Positions 10,561-23,785 are shown, numbered from the stretch's first letter. The stretch: 64,000 nucleotides of DNA from Atherinomorus stipes (GCA_023101725.1 JALJCO010001098.1:62001-126000), one strand, 5' to 3'. Notes: generated by a model not told the origin, from the sequence alone. Numbers and translations: made by a program.

Positions 10561-12240
10561 GGTTTCAGAGATTTGGGGAAGATGTGACAGATTTGCTCTG
10601 ATATGTTGATGAAGCAGTAGCAGGGATGCAAAAGAGGGTGGAGGAGGGGGGCATGGAGGGATTAAATGCTGAGGAATTCTAGGAATACTGCAGTTAAGAT
10701 GATGCACATTACCCTACACACCCATTTTCCTCTTGCAGAGCTCAAACATGTTGAATTTGTACTCAAGCAGCTGCAGGAATGCCAGTAGCTGTTGCTTCAT
10801 GTTGGAAATCAGAGGACTCCTGCTCTGTGACGACCACACCACTGCAGACGGTTATTAGTATTCAAAGAGCCTTGTAGAGCCATAGAAATGAGATGAGCCG
10901 TTATACTCACATATATCACATTAATAAGGGTCTAATGTACTAAGATTAGATCAGAGAGGAGTCAATTTACCAGAACATAAAAATGTCTCCACACAAAATA
11001 ACAAGAGTTTCTGTGAGATGTTAATGCTTTTGGTAAATGATCACAGCAATGTTTTAATTCACTAGATTGCTTCCCCTCTGAGTGTTTTTTCTGTACCATC
11101 TCTCTAAATCCTTGTTTTTATGTAATTTAACACAGTCTGGCATGATTCTGCTAAACCTATGAAGCAGCACAGCTTGAAGAAACAAGCAGCTCTTTTTGTA
11201 AGTCAACAACAATATCAGATAAGGATAATTAGCTCCCTTGTCTGGCTGCTCAGAGAAATTTGAAGGATAAAGAGGACGGTGAGGGATAAGAGGTAACATA
11301 TGGATGAATGGATACGCAGAAGGCAGGAGAATTGATCCATTACTCTACATAAAGGTGATCGGAAACCAAGCTGTGACAAAGAAGGAAAGGCTGCATGTTA
11401 ACAGCAGCAGCATAAAAATAATGATCTGGTTTAGGGTTACTTGTGAAGGAAAAGGCTGGAATACAGTATGTATGAGAAAAATAAATGTCCTCTAATGAAA
11501 GACTTCATAATGTCCCCAAAGAGTAAATCATTTAATCATTGACTGGGAGGGAAATTTTCCATCAGCAGAAAGGTGACGGGTTCATGGATTGATGAAACAT
11601 CTGCCAGCTCTCCTGCAGAGCCTGGCTCACGGGCACCTTGCTGATGTTCTTTTTGTAAAAGAAGAACAGCTTTTCCAGTTCTGGACCCCGACACCTCAGT
11701 CTGTCTGAAGATATAATACAGGTGCAAGATTGAAAGTAAACAGCAACTGATAGTTTTCAGTCACATAACCTGCCTGGAGGCCTGGCAGGCAAGAGATGGC
11801 GGGGCGAGGCGGACTCTCAACTGACAGACAGAATAGTTGTTTAAATCACCTGTCAGTCACCGAGAAGGAAAGATACAGAAATAAGTTGGAAGTGTTGGAC
11901 ATTTGTGACCCGTAAAGAAAAGCAACTGCTGTATATGAGCTATTAAACACCACCGCGTCGCTGCTGCACATTCAGCAATATTTACATCTGTCTGGTTGAG
12001 AACTCGTCATAGTACACCGCTGCCAGAATGAAGGTATACAAGAACACAGACAGTTCTCACTTAAACAACTGCTGTTCAAACAGAAATGAGACAAATAGAA
12101 AAAATTTCCTCGCATTTTAACTTACTGCAACCTCAGGTTTAGAAAAGATGCAGTGCCATGAAGACAAAAAAAAATAATATATCAGACAGGTATGCATGAA
12201 AAACAAAGAATATCATTCTAAATATAAGTGTTACATCTTG
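10561..12240. other. no gene or repeat recognised
   Basis: Ordinary AT-rich sequence with short frames only. Confidence 0.5.
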
Positions 12241-12252
12241 TCTTTGTGTCTT

Positions 12253-12475
12253 TGAAGTAGCTGCTTCAGAGCCCCGGAGATATTATCTGTCTCAGACGAG
12301 TAGTGACCTGAGAGGAGCAAAAACTGGAGTGGAAAGACTACATGAGATGGACCCACATAAACATTTTACATGGCATCAAAATGCTGATATGGCGACTTTC
12401 CTCCTGGATCGGGAAGCTAACTCGCTTGCTAATGTGGCTAACGTTAGCTGTCAGATATGAAACTCCCTTACTTAA
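12253..12475 (+). repeat. dispersed repeat C, copy A, first piece
   Basis: Matches 40391-40612 through GCTGCTTCAGAGCCC, AGTGACCTGAGA, TGGACCCACATAAAC, GGCGACTTTCCTCCTGGATC and GTGGCTAACGTTAGCTGTC. The rest of this copy is displaced to 13231-13262 and 14756-14895 by later insertions. Confidence 0.7.
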
Positions 12476-12489
12476 TTAAAGAAACAAGA

Positions 12490-12752
12490 AAAGCACTCTA
12501 AGAGTGCAGACCTCCACCAAGCAGTTCTCACACTGATAAAGAATCCTTCAAAAAAATTCCTGGATCCAGAAGATGATCCGGATCACCACCGAAATCTAAT
12601 GGGTTCGTCCTTGGGATAAGGCACACGGTTGGTGAAAATTTCAGGTCAATCTGTCCAGTAGTTTCTCCGTAAAGTTGCTGACATACAGACAGACAGATAA
12701 ACTAACCAACACTAAAGAAAACATTACCTCTTTGGAAGAGGTAATAAAATGA
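12490..12752 (+). repeat. dispersed retroelement-like repeat, third copy
   Basis: Begins AAAAGCACTCTAAGAGTGC and ends ACATTACCTCTTTGGAAGAG then GTAATA. This is the fullest of the three copies (others at 690 and 2057). It sits between two pieces of repeat C. Confidence 0.65.
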
Positions 12753-12766
12753 ATAAACTCAGAATA

Positions 12767-13054
12767 CAGATCTGGGCATGAAAAAGTTCCTCCTTTTTTT
12801 TCCAGTTGTGGTGCTCTAGTAGTGCACAATTACTGCACTATCACTGGCTGAACGATTTGTCCCGCAAATACGTCATCACGTACGGTGTCCAAACTTGCCG
12901 TGTGGAAATGTCCTTGTTCCGGGCGTTCATTTATGCTCTGAAATCGTTTTCCCTGGGCACACAGGTGTGTCTCTGTGCGATTGAATTAGAAGAAAAGTGG
13001 CTGGTAAGTGGCTGGCAGTCGGCCGAAAGGGGAACTTTTTTATGCCCAGATCTG
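12767..13054 (+). mobile_element. TA-flanked MITE, copy 1 (288 bp)
   Basis: Inverted ends CAGATCTGGGCATGAAAAAG and its complement CTTTTTTATGCCCAGATCTG-type right end, both abutted by TA (12765-12766, 13055-13056). This is the target duplication of Tc1/mariner-type elements. No transposase. Copy 2, inverted, is at 31445-31936. Confidence 0.8.
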
Positions 13055-13230
13055 TATCAAGAGGAGCCTTACATTCATAAAGCTCCCCTTGGCAAAGAAC
13101 ATCTATTCAAAACAACAAAGGAGCCAGCTCATCATTCTGCTTGCTATGATGCTGGACAGGAAAAGTAAAAAAAAAAGAATAAATAAATAAAATATTATAA
13201 AATACATAAATTAAAAAAAAAAAAGAAAGA

Positions 13231-13262
13231 AATAAAACTTGTTGAACATGGTGCAGGCTGCT
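13231..13262 (+). repeat. dispersed repeat C, copy A, second piece
   Basis: ACTTGTTGAACATGGTGCAG corresponds to ACTTGTTGGACATGCTGCAG at 40623 in the uninterrupted copy. It ends in AGGCTGCT, the target of the hAT insertion that follows. Confidence 0.6.
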
Positions 13263-14747
13263 CAGGACCGGCCCTAAGCAATCTGGTGCCCTAGGCAAGA
13301 TTTTAGGTGGCGCCCCCTTGCATCGCAGTACAGTACTTGCACTGCTAGTGTATATACTCACATGAAACTTATTAGCTTTGCCTTGGACATTCTTTTATTT
13401 AAACAAAACAATTTCCGCATTCAAAATACTTAAAAAAATAATTAAAGAAACTAATACAAAAAATGAACTCGCTTGATGCTGCTGCATCACGGCTGGGTTG
13501 TATTGCTGAGATGGAGGCGACGGGAGGATTTGCAATGGTGGGACTGAGAAACCTCAGTAGCACATCTGAAGACAGAAGAGGAATATGTGACACCAGTCTA
13601 ATAATAAACATAGGATTTCAAAACTAGAATAAAATGAAATAATATAAATGAAAAAAGAGATACATGCGTAATGTAAACTACAGTATAATGTATAATATAT
13701 AATGAAAATTTCTAATTAAATTATATTCGTAGTTCATACATTAGTAATAATTTCAATTTTTTGTCATTTCAGTGAAATACTAATTAGCAGAATGCAAAGA
13801 ATCAGTAAACTGCAGTATACTGTAATATACTATAGTATGTGGGAACGCTAAGTTATGCTGCAACATTAATGATGTGCACTTAAACACTGATGCACAGTTG
13901 AACATGATAAACACACTTCAGACAGTATGAGCTGTAACACAGTTAACAGCTAGCCTTATAACCGTGGGAAATGAATAGTATTTTGACTATTACAAGCTGG
14001 GAAAACGTGAGATAACCATGTCAATGCAATTAACATAGTACCACCTGCTAAATAGATCTCATATTTACACATTTGCCCGAGGAAGGTAAAGGGGGGTAGC
14101 TAGGGCAGCTTGACCTACTTATTCTAAATAAGGTTATGGCCAAATTAGTGTAGCCCAGGGATCCCCAATTCCGGTCCTCGAGGGCCGATGTCCTGCAGGT
14201 ATTATGACCTGCCAGGCTGCAACACACCTTGTGACATGCAAGATTGCTAATTACCCACTGATTGGAGTCAGGTATGTTGCAGCAAGGGAGCTCCTCATAC
14301 CTACAGGACATCGGCCCTCCAGGACCGGAATTGGGGATCCCTGGTGTAGCCAATCAAAATGAAGTCAACGTGGTCTCCGGGTAAAGCTGCATATCATTAC
14401 CGCACCCAACTGTATTACTGAGGAAGGGAGGTCTAGCGTGCTAAAACAATGCCCCGCTGTAATCAGTGTAGTTTTTTCTTTGGAGTATTTACATATGCAG
14501 TAGTGTCAACTACATGAACCATGTACTGCTATATCATCACTGCTTTAAGAAATTCCTATTCACCCTACTTAAAAAACCAAAGCACATTTTCCATGGAAAG
14601 TAATTCTCTTTCTTCAGAGATCCCTACACCCGTGGTTGTGAGTACAAAACACAGTGACGCATTGTTTTCTCCTGCGATTTCTGGTGCCCCCTGGTGGCAG
14701 GCGCCCTTAGCATTTGCCTATACTGCCTAAGCCACGGGCCGGCCCTG
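13263..14747. mobile_element. non-autonomous hAT element with 8-bp target duplication AGGCTGCT
   Basis: The ends CAGGACCGGCCC and GGGCCGGCCCTG are inverted repeats, followed inward by GGTGGCGCCCCC and GGTGCCCCCTGG. AGGCTGCT is duplicated at 13255-13262 and 14748-14755. The 1485-bp interior has no transposase frame and contains a smaller hAT MITE at 14156-14343. Confidence 0.8.
14156..14343. mobile_element. 188-bp hAT MITE nested in the larger hAT element, 8-bp duplication GTGTAGCC
   Basis: The ends CAGGGATCCCCAATTCCGGT and ACCGGAATTGGGGATCCCTG are perfect inverted repeats. GTGTAGCC flanks both sides (14148-14155, 14344-14351). Related copies with GTCCTGCAGG and GGCCCTCGAGGACC-type ends lie at 32057, 61417 and 61635, with a left-end fragment at 16902-16952. 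Confidence 0.88.
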
Positions 14748-14755
14748 AGGCTGCT

Positions 14756-14895
14756 GGTCATTGACGTATTGGCAGCGAACCTGGCAGCCCAACGACTGGA
14801 GTTATCTTTTTTTGCTGTTGCAACTACAACGTAGACACACGTGATGTGGCTGTTCTGTTCGTATTCCATTTCCAACCTCTAACAGATTACCAGAG
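14756..14895 (+). repeat. dispersed repeat C, copy A, third piece
   Basis: TATTGGCAGCGAACCTGGCA and GTTGCAACTACAACGTAGAC with ACACGTGATGT match 40660-40745. Reuniting this with 12253-12475 and 13231-13262 rebuilds an arrangement like the intact copy at 40391-40800. Confidence 0.7.
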
Positions 14896-16900
14896 GACGA
14901 CCGACAGAAATATTAGTGAGTGCTCTATGTCAGAGGGTAGAGTGACCATCTTTTACCTGGGACAACACTGGTCTGACCCCTAACCTGCCAATGGGAAAAT
15001 ATTTGGTGTTCCTGGTTTGTGGATTTGGATTAATCTTTATGAAGAAACTTTTAAAAATGAGGCACATCTAATTCCTTTTATCTTCTGTCTTTTTTAATCT
15101 TTTGTTTTATGATCATTGGAATAACTGTGGTACTTATATATGCATTTGTATTAGATTGCAATATGCTGATGACAAAAACATTCCAGTTCTGTGTGCGCAA
15201 TCCTGAAGAAAAAAATTTAATTGATAAGAAGCTGATAAATACATAAATATATACTTAGCAGCTGGATATTGGTGAACACAACACTTATCTCATATTAATG
15301 GATAATATTTTAATTACTCATTTTAGCATTGCACAATTTGATTTTGGCCCCTACCACTGAGGAAAATGGTGCTTAGCTGATTAAGGGTCAACCATGCTAA
15401 TCAGTTTGTAGCTAATTTATCTGCAGGTTGGTGCACAGCATGGTGCTGACAGCTGGATCTTACATCTCTTGCTCAAACAGATGTTGCTCCTTATTTCTGC
15501 TTTATCTTCACTGGAATGGTTAGGCAATGATCTAACGTTAAGAATTTGCAATTTAAATACAAGTCATCATTCTCAAGTCTTTCACATAGAAAATATCCCA
15601 GAAGGAAACTATAGTTTTATTTGAGATCTTCCAACAGGGACTTCAGTTTCCATCTGGAACTGTGCACCATTATTCTGAATATAATGAACATTACAGCAAT
15701 GAGTTCAAAATAATCTCAGGCGATTTGTTATACAGTGCATCCATTCAGTCAACATGAGCAAAGAATATGAACTTTGACTCTCTCAAGAGTTGATTTTGTG
15801 TGGACCGAATGAAACGAGCCATTTAATGTCCGCACTAACAGACGTTCCTTCAGACACTTACTGCAGACATGAAAAAATATGTAAATGGAACATATTAAAG
15901 GTCAACATTCTGCCTTTTCAGCACTGATCAATGAGGTTCTTTCTTGGTGATTACCAGAGCAACTGCAGAGGGCGTTTTTCATGACCTGTCTGAGGAACAC
16001 TAAAACCGACTTACTGTGTGCCTCAGCAACCATAAGAGCAATAACTCCTAAATGAGCCTTCTGCCTGCACCACGATGAGATAAGTGTGCTGCATGATGAC
16101 TTCTATCATAAATGCAGCCATTACTTTGTTGCTCTGCAGAAGATGGTGGGCTGCAGAATGACATTTCATTTTACAATAAAGCTTGTATTACTCTGTGACA
16201 TTAAGACTCAAGTAGCTAATAAAGACTGTAGGCATCTCTTAAATGACAGAGAGGGATAAGAGGGGAGAAAAATCCCCCATGTCTTCCCTGGTTGTGCGTC
16301 TGTGACCTTCAGCTGCACCTGAGGAGACATTTTCACTCAGTGTGATGAGGTATGAGGGAGTTCTACTCGCTTCCTCCTGACCTTTATTCTCCCCATCTCC
16401 ATCTCTTCCTGATGCTCGTTCTCCGTTTGCGTCTCTGTCACAGCATCAGCTCTACAGCCGACTGCTCTCTCTGCTGGAGGGCTGCTATAACAGCACCTTA
16501 AATGTTTTATCTGGGGAACCAAGACACCAAGAGAAACGAATAAGATAGCAGCAACAAGGAGAAAGTGTCATATGCCATTTCATGATTTGTGACTCTGCAG
16601 GGCTCTTTGGTCGTGGCTGAAGGAGTTTATTCCACTGATAAAATATAAAACACGCAGATGTGTATTTTGTTTTCTTTTTAGGTAAACCAAACAACAACAA
16701 CAAAACAAAACAAAACAAAAAAGCATCCCAAAGGAATAATTGTTTTGCTCAATAAGAATGAAACACATTTGCTAATAACTAGAGAAGACCCCTTTTACAT
16801 ACAGTATACTATTCTATTTTTCATTGTGCAATAAGTAGTTTGTGAATATCTGTAATTACTTACTAAGCAGTGAACCCCACAAAACTTGTAATACTGTAGG
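14896..16900. other. no gene or repeat recognised
   Basis: AT-rich sequence with short frames on both strands and no family I can name. Confidence 0.5.
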
Positions 16901-16901
16901 T

Positions 16902-17030
16902 CAGAGGTGCCCAAGCCTGGTCCTCTAAAGCTACTATCCTGCAATTTTTAGAACAAACCCAACATGACACCTTTCCCTTCCATATGAGGGTATAATGATT
17001 CGTTGCTCTCCGACCACCACTGCAATGGCA
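16902..17030. repeat. hAT MITE end fragment and first copy of a 39-bp direct repeat
   Basis: CAGAGGTGCCCAAGCCTGGT resembles the left end of the 188-bp hAT MITE family. It is followed by a 39-bp block (about 16968-17007, CCAACATGACACC ... GAGGGTATAATG) repeated without mismatch at about 17630-17668. Confidence 0.5.
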
Positions 17031-17514
17031 CGTTTCCTTCTCTGGCTGTACATTGTTGCTTTTATTTTGTAAATGGTTGGGGGAAAAAAACAATCATTGA
17101 TTCAAGAGATGCATGGAAAAAACATTAAAGAAATATGAAAATGAAAGATTTCAGTAAATGTGAACAACCTTGGAAAATTGGTAAATTTATGTATTTATAT
17201 AATTTATATATGTAAATAATTGCAAAAGTTGGGAAAATATGCAAAGTAAACAATTATCAAGAATAAATTTGATGTCAATTGTAAATATTATACAAACACC
17301 AAGAAATGAACCAATGTAAAATGATGCTAATGTTGAAGTGGCAGATATAATATTGCTCTTCTCCCCGTTCTTCTCATTCATGCTGTACTGAGTTCATCTT
17401 GTATGTTTTAATACCTGTTTTGCTTTTATTGAATGAAATAAAATTAGTTAAAAAAAAAAAAAGAAAAGGGAAAAGGAAAAGCAACACCCCATAAGTTACT
17501 GACGAGGGGTGCAC

Positions 17515-19953
17515 CAATTTCGTTCATTTTGGAGGATTGGTGATTAGCCGATACTTGCATGTGAAACTGATCTTATCTACTTTGACAGAGGTCTTTCGGC
17601 CCTGCTGTAAGGGAAGGCTGACTGACAGGCCAACATGACACCTTTCCCTTCCATATGAGGGTATAATGGTTCAGGTTATCAGGTTCGTCTGCACCAGTTA
17701 GTAACAGTAACACAGAACAGCCATGTGGTCAGTTTGGCAGTATTATGCAGTTACAGAAAAAGAGCAAAATTGGAAGTTTGCAATTCATGCACAGCCAAAA
17801 TCAGATGCAGTGACGCCACAGCCACAACTTACAACACCGCAAACTTGATTTGGCATTAAAAAACCCACCACCAAGCTGATCATGCAGCATTTGAAGACAG
17901 GAATCAAGCTAAGGCTAACGATATAGCTAGCGGAGGCAATGTGGCCCACTGTTAGCTCTTATGAGCAATGAAAAGAGCAAAGCAGCGACAAGGAAACTTA
18001 TGGAGTCATTGAGGACCAACTTCTCAGAAACTTCAGAAGAAACCAGACGCAGATATAATATGGCTAGCCAGAGATACTCTTCAGATGTACTAGCATTTCT
18101 GGAGCTTCCTATTGGATATTGGCCAAGTTTCAAGACACACTCGCAAGCCTGCTAGAAGCCGATGTAAAGACGCTCGGCTTTACAACAGTCATCTGGACTT
18201 CTGATGTGAGTGTAAAGGTCTGGGTAGGGGATCCTGGAAAAAACAGGTCAAACAAGCTAACAGTTTGCAAAAAATACTACACACCGGGTTAAAAACCCAC
18301 GCCTCCAGGATACAGGAAGCATAGTGCGCTCATCGTTATCGGCGAAGAATAACCGAGAATGGCCGAGTGAAGCTGATGCTTGTAAGCTTCCTACTGTAAA
18401 CAACCAGAGGAACCACGTTTCTAAAAGTGATAATTATCTCACCTCCAAGTTCTTCTGCAGTATGCGCTCAAAACATGACCTCAGCTGCAAACACCGAACA
18501 CACTCCAAGACTTGATCCACATGCATGCTTTTTTCCTGTTTTTAAGAGCAAACAGCGGTATATTAAAGAGCAGCAAGCAGCCATGTTGTCTCAGGTTTGT
18601 CTGTACCAAGAGTCGCGAGCATGTGCTAGGACGGTTGGTGCGCAAAAAAAAGACATACAGCAGTCGAGTTTGATGGACATAAAAACCATCCAATCAATCA
18701 GTACGGGCCGCTCGAAACCCCATCCAATGAAATTCATTTCATAATTTTTTTTTTTTTATTTTTGTGTCAGAACATTTAATTAATTGTCTGCAATCGGGGT
18801 GTGAAGAAGACTTTAAGCAATATAGATAAAAAATGCTCCATTGGAAAACATCATCCCCACCCTGCCTTTAGGGCATGTACATGTGCTGAGCCTTACTGCG
18901 CTGTGCTGATGAACAATTTGAACGCTATCGAATACTTTTACACTGTAAAGAAATGCTGGGGTCTCACACTGCTACCAACTTGTCAGCAGAGTCTCAGGCA
19001 ACATTGGATCAGTGAAAAATTAATCATGCAGAAGTTCACACCATTTCCGGGACAACTCTTGTAATACAGCCAAAACACTGGATGAGACCAACTTGAAAAG
19101 TTTGCCCTGCCTGACACACACACTGCAACTCGTTGCACACAAGGGACAACTAGCGCAGCGCAGTGTTGCAGACATTGTGGTAGGGCTGGCACAAACAATT
19201 ATTTTGACAATCAACTAGTCACCGATTATTTTGGTGATTTGTTGACTGATCAGATGATACAAAAATTGCAGCATATTTACAGTACCAGTCAAAAGTTTCT
19301 CGCTGAATCTAGTGGAATGTTTGATGGAATATTGTATTTTGTAGCCATAATTACTAAAGGCATACTATAATATTTCTAAAACTAAATTGAAAAGGAAAAT
19401 TGCTTTGCTAAAATTCTTTATTCACATGCAAGTCTTAAAAACGGACGTGTTTGTACAAAGCACAATGACTGACCCATCTTTGTCTATGCAAAAGAAGATA
19501 CAAGAATCGCTACTACTCAGTGAAGGACGAAGTGAAATTGCTCATTCCAGCCAAACTTGAAGAGTCAGAGACCAGAGTTGTGGATGATAGACCTGTTGCA
19601 GGAACATCCACCAAACTGTGACCTTGATGCCACTTCAGCTACACAATGAAATCTTGATGGAAACATTGAGAAGGAGCAACAGCGAGCCAGCCCTTCAGCC
19701 CTGCAGGTACTAACTTACCCATCTAAAGTTCCCATCAACAGGAACCAGGGCATACTGGTGGCTTAATGAAAACCCCTTCCCTCATCTTCTCCACGTACTC
19801 GAGCCCATCTCTCTGCCCCATGCATAAGCACTGAAAGCTAGCGCCTGTTTAGCTCGGCTTGGACACGTAGTGGATAAGAAAAGAAGTCTGTCTAATGAAA
19901 AAGCAGAAATGCTTTTATTCATCAAGAAAAACCTGCCTCTAATGCACAAGTGA
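17515..19953 (+). pseudogene. dead hAT transposase with BED-finger and C-terminal dimerisation remnants
   Basis: Broken frames across the span match hAT transposases (family knowledge). Near 17770-17895 there is a BED zinc-finger remnant: VCNSCTAKI, then NLIWH, a stop where Leu is usual, KTHHQADHAAFED. Near 19065-19170 the conserved mid-domain appears as TLDETNLKSLPCLTHTLQLV with AQRSVADIV. Near 19749-19953 the C-terminal dimerisation region reads YWWLNENPFPHLL, then KKRSLSNEKAEMLLFIKKNL, ending at a TGA at 19951. Stops, frameshifts and insertions between these blocks (roughly 18200-18780 and 19180-19300) make it non-functional. I could not find a right inverted end, so the outer borders are approximate. 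Confidence 0.75.
19180..19300 (+). repeat. repeat insertion inside the hAT pseudogene
   Basis: GGGCTGGCACAAACAATTAT through GACTGATCAGAT and CCAGTCAAAAGTTT resembles 61035-61140. It lies between the mid-domain and C-terminal blocks of the hAT transposase, so it arrived after that element. Confidence 0.5.
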
Positions 19954-22900
19954 CGATAACTTTTCTGATGTTAGTTTTTGTTACAACCTGTTGAATTACA
20001 AATCTAAGAGCTGCACTTCATTTTCTTGAAGGACCTTCACTTTTAGAAGCTTTTGTCCTGTAAGCTGTTGCAGGTCATTTTTTAATGTTTTTTTTTTTTA
20101 CATTTAATCAGCCACAAAGCTGCTGCTTTTTCTCGGTGGTGTTATGGTGTCTGGTGGTCAAACCATGTGTGATAAAACCACTGATCCAGCCTGTCACGTA
20201 ATCCTGAAATGAATTCCTAGACAACGAAATCAAGATTTGTCTGCACTGACCTGCCTCTGTGTTCCCACATTTATTTTTACTCAACATTAAATTTAACGTT
20301 TAGCTTTCAGATTAAAGGAGAAAATGTGAAAATTCCACAACAGCTTCTTTTGTCATGCATTTTTAAAATTTTTGCTGGGGGTGTAGATGAAACCTTGATA
20401 CATTTCTAATAACTATGAAGCGGTAATCTTAACTGTGGCACCATTTTATCTACTGAGATTTATTTGTTCTAACTATTTTGTGTTTGCTTGCTCTTGAACC
20501 CCTCACAGATCTGGCCTGATCTGGTTTCGAGTGTGACTTTTTCTTTACCTGCCGTGATCATGACAACATAAAACTCTGTCCAGAGATGACTTGAATTTGT
20601 TGTCTAATGTTAAAAATTGCAGCACTTTCAATGTTATTGCTTTTGACAAATTCGATACCACTTCCTTTTCTCCCAATCTCACCTTTTATTATCACTGCTG
20701 TTACCACTGTCTGTCTGCTTGGAGACCTGAAAGTAATATCAACCAGGAGCAAATTTAATTGGACAGCTTGATGAGACATGAAGCACCTCAGGGGGGAGAT
20801 GGCACTTCTGCAACTTTAACACAAGGGGGCAGTGTTACCACAGTTGGCTGCTGACAGGATTTACCAGCAGTCACACACATGCACACCAACCCAGAAACAC
20901 ACACGAGCACATACAGCCAATAATGTCTATTGTGCAAGTCCAAAAATGGCAACAGATTGCTGCTTTTGTTCTCCTTTCTTTACTCTGATTGCTCCTGCAG
21001 AAGATGAGAAACAAAATTCTGGGTCGTGTGTGCGCCAGTGTGAATGTACAGAGGCACACACATGTTTAGGCTTTATCATGCATGCGTGACAGCTGTATGT
21101 GTGGGTAGCTGGTCCGTGTGTGAGATGCATGTACAGTGTACTTTGTGGAAGTAAATATGATTAAGTGTGTGAACAAGCATGTGCAGAGGTGGCAGGAGGT
21201 TTTCTCGGTGGATTTTATATGTATGAATATCAGCATGGTGGTTTTTGCGAGTCTGTGTGTCTTGCGGCATCTGGGACGTTTCTTTGCCAATTTCATGTCG
21301 TTCCTGCTGAGACAGACAGAATTAATCTACCTGGATTTGCCGGAGAGAAGAAGAACGGCAGCCTCCCGGTTTGCGATTATCATAAGCACACACATGTATG
21401 CAGTGTCAAAGCTCAGTACCCGGTGCAGTAAATTAGCATTTACAGCTGGATTAAAACGTTTAGCATTGACACATTCTTTTTGTTTGGATTGTATTCATTC
21501 AGGGAACGACTTTGTGATATTTTTTACACAGGCAAACAAACTCAGACTAACACAAATCAAGAAGTAGTTTGGAAATGGATGGTTTGAAATCAGTTGTGTT
21601 CAGATAAAATGAAAATAAGACTCCTGAGAGGTAGTGATACAGTTCATGTCTGATATGATACTTGCTGTGTTTTCAAATGGAGATTCATTACACAAACCAG
21701 TAGGACTAATTTATTTTTCTCCCCAAATCCACAAATCACAGTAAAATCCACAATCCATTATCAACTCTACCTGTGATGACAAATAGGGAGCATCATGGAA
21801 AGCTTATAAAAATTCATTAAAACGCTCGCTTGCTCGCTTGGGGATGTCCCCAATGTGGTCTGCAGCGATAGCATCTATGCTGAGGAGCAGCTGTGGCATT
21901 TCCCTTCTCATTCGCCTCTTCACTGGTGAAACAGATAAAATGTCAGTCAGCAAGTGGGGTTGTTACCGCTGATATCACTTCGAAAAGGTTGTGAGGCTAA
22001 AGTGGGAAAAACATGGCAATAACTACCTTTTTATACCACAAATGAGCCTCTTAGTTTTTAAAAATGGAGTCACTACTACTCATTTTTATCAATAAAATGT
22101 CTTGGGATTGTTTCTTTAATGTAAAGGCAAAATTGGTCAAATAAGAATAAATGTCTTTGATGTGTGACAAAGTAAATGTAGAAATAGCTAAATAATCTGA
22201 TAAAACACCCTAAGGAACATTCAGTGCTTCAACTATAATCTCATTTATGAGAACATCAATCAAGGACAAAAATGCTGGGGAGTAATTCAGTCTCACAAAA
22301 GAACATAATAGTTTGTCCTCAGTGTATAAAGTTCCAGTGTCACACTGAACGGCTGGAAAAAACACAACCAAATAACATCTTTTCCTTTCCCCAGTTCTGC
22401 ATCAGGAGGCGGCTTAGGTCTCACTACATCATCACACAGACATTTAACGTCTGACTGCCTCTCTGAACGTGATGACCACGGGTGAACTGGGGCCAAAACA
22501 TAACCCAGGAATCGGTTTTTGCTGATTCTGCTCTCCGTCTTTAGAAGTTGTTTCAGAGAAGTACATCAAATCACAAAATGAGCTGTGAAAAACACTCTTT
22601 TTAATCAGAAGAACAAGTCTAGCTATTCTCAAGAGAAGTAATCACTTCCTCTAAAATGAGCTGAATAAATAATTACACACTGCATGTGGACCACACATGT
22701 AATGTTAAGTCACTTGTATAATAAAAGAACAGAAGAAAAAAACCGAGCCTAAACCACATTTAAAATACTTTACAGACCACTGAAGAAAGAATAGATAGGC
22801 AGGTCTTTTGGAAGAGTAAAATGGCACAAGTCTATACAAATCAATATATAAGCTGAAAATATATTGATTTGTACACTTTGTTTCAGATTCATTACAATGT

Positions 22901-23780
22901 ACAATCCCTCCACAACGCCACGTTTAGGTTTCTTAAGAGCTGAATTAAAGTTCTGCGGGCGGTTCCCACCGTCGCCTGTCTCGTTGCTCCCGAAAAACAC
23001 AAAAGTGGGCAAAGAGGTGGAGCTGAGAGGGGAACTATGAGCGTGGGGGCGAATGATTGACACCCAACAAACTGAGCTATCTGTAGCTCACCAAGCTAAT
23101 CTGGAGCTAACAGAGAAAAAAAAAAAACAAACAGCGAACCATCAGTCACAACTCACCTTCCCACTGAAATTAACGTGTCCACACAGGTTTTTCAAACCCA
23201 GGCTGACCCTCCTTACAATCAGCATTAGATCCTTTCTCACTAGCAAAAAAAAGGCCGGTTTGATCCCCCGCTGGCACGCGGTGTGACCTCTGCCTCCACA
23301 GCATGATGGTGTCTGAAGATGCCATCACGCTGGGTTCCTGATGATGATGTCATTCGTGCAACAGAAATCAGGAAAGTAAACACTGGTAAATAAATAAGCA
23401 GTAAATAAATTTGCAGCTCAATCTGGGTCTGGCGTTCCCATCGCATCCTGCTCAGCACAGAGTGTTTAAAGGCCATTTTAACCCACGTTGCCAGCCGTGG
23501 GTTTGATGCGGGTCGATGCAGGTCTGTGAGCCTTTCCCACTGGGTTTAAACAGGTTTGTTGGCCAGTTTGATAGGAGTATTAAGAACACGCCCCTAATCA
23601 TGGATTTCCAAACTAAATATTTCAATAAATGAGTTGCACGTGTCCCCGTCTGTTGCCCTGGTCTCTGCTCTTCCCCACGTCACCTTCATGAAGGCTGCTC
23701 TTGCGGTTGCTGCCAAATTAAGTTGTATTTTTCTTTCCTATTTTAGCACTAAGTGGGTTATCAGATCAGTTATCCATCAA
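19954..23780. other. no gene recognised
   Basis: AT-rich, with a CA/AC-rich stretch at 20868-20915 and a TG-rich one at 21020-21130. A 143-codon frame at 21136-21567 has no domain I recognise. A short direct duplication, GCTCGCTTGCTCGCTTGG, lies at 21824-21841. Confidence 0.5.
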
Positions 23781-23785
23781 CCAAG

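Noticed and set aside
10229..10707. Several overlapping frames on both strands of the GC-rich block
   Set aside because: Multiple overlapping frames are expected where stop codons are rare in GC-rich DNA; none has a domain.
21136..21567. 143-codon plus-strand frame
   Set aside because: No recognisable domain, no good start context and no splice or promoter support.
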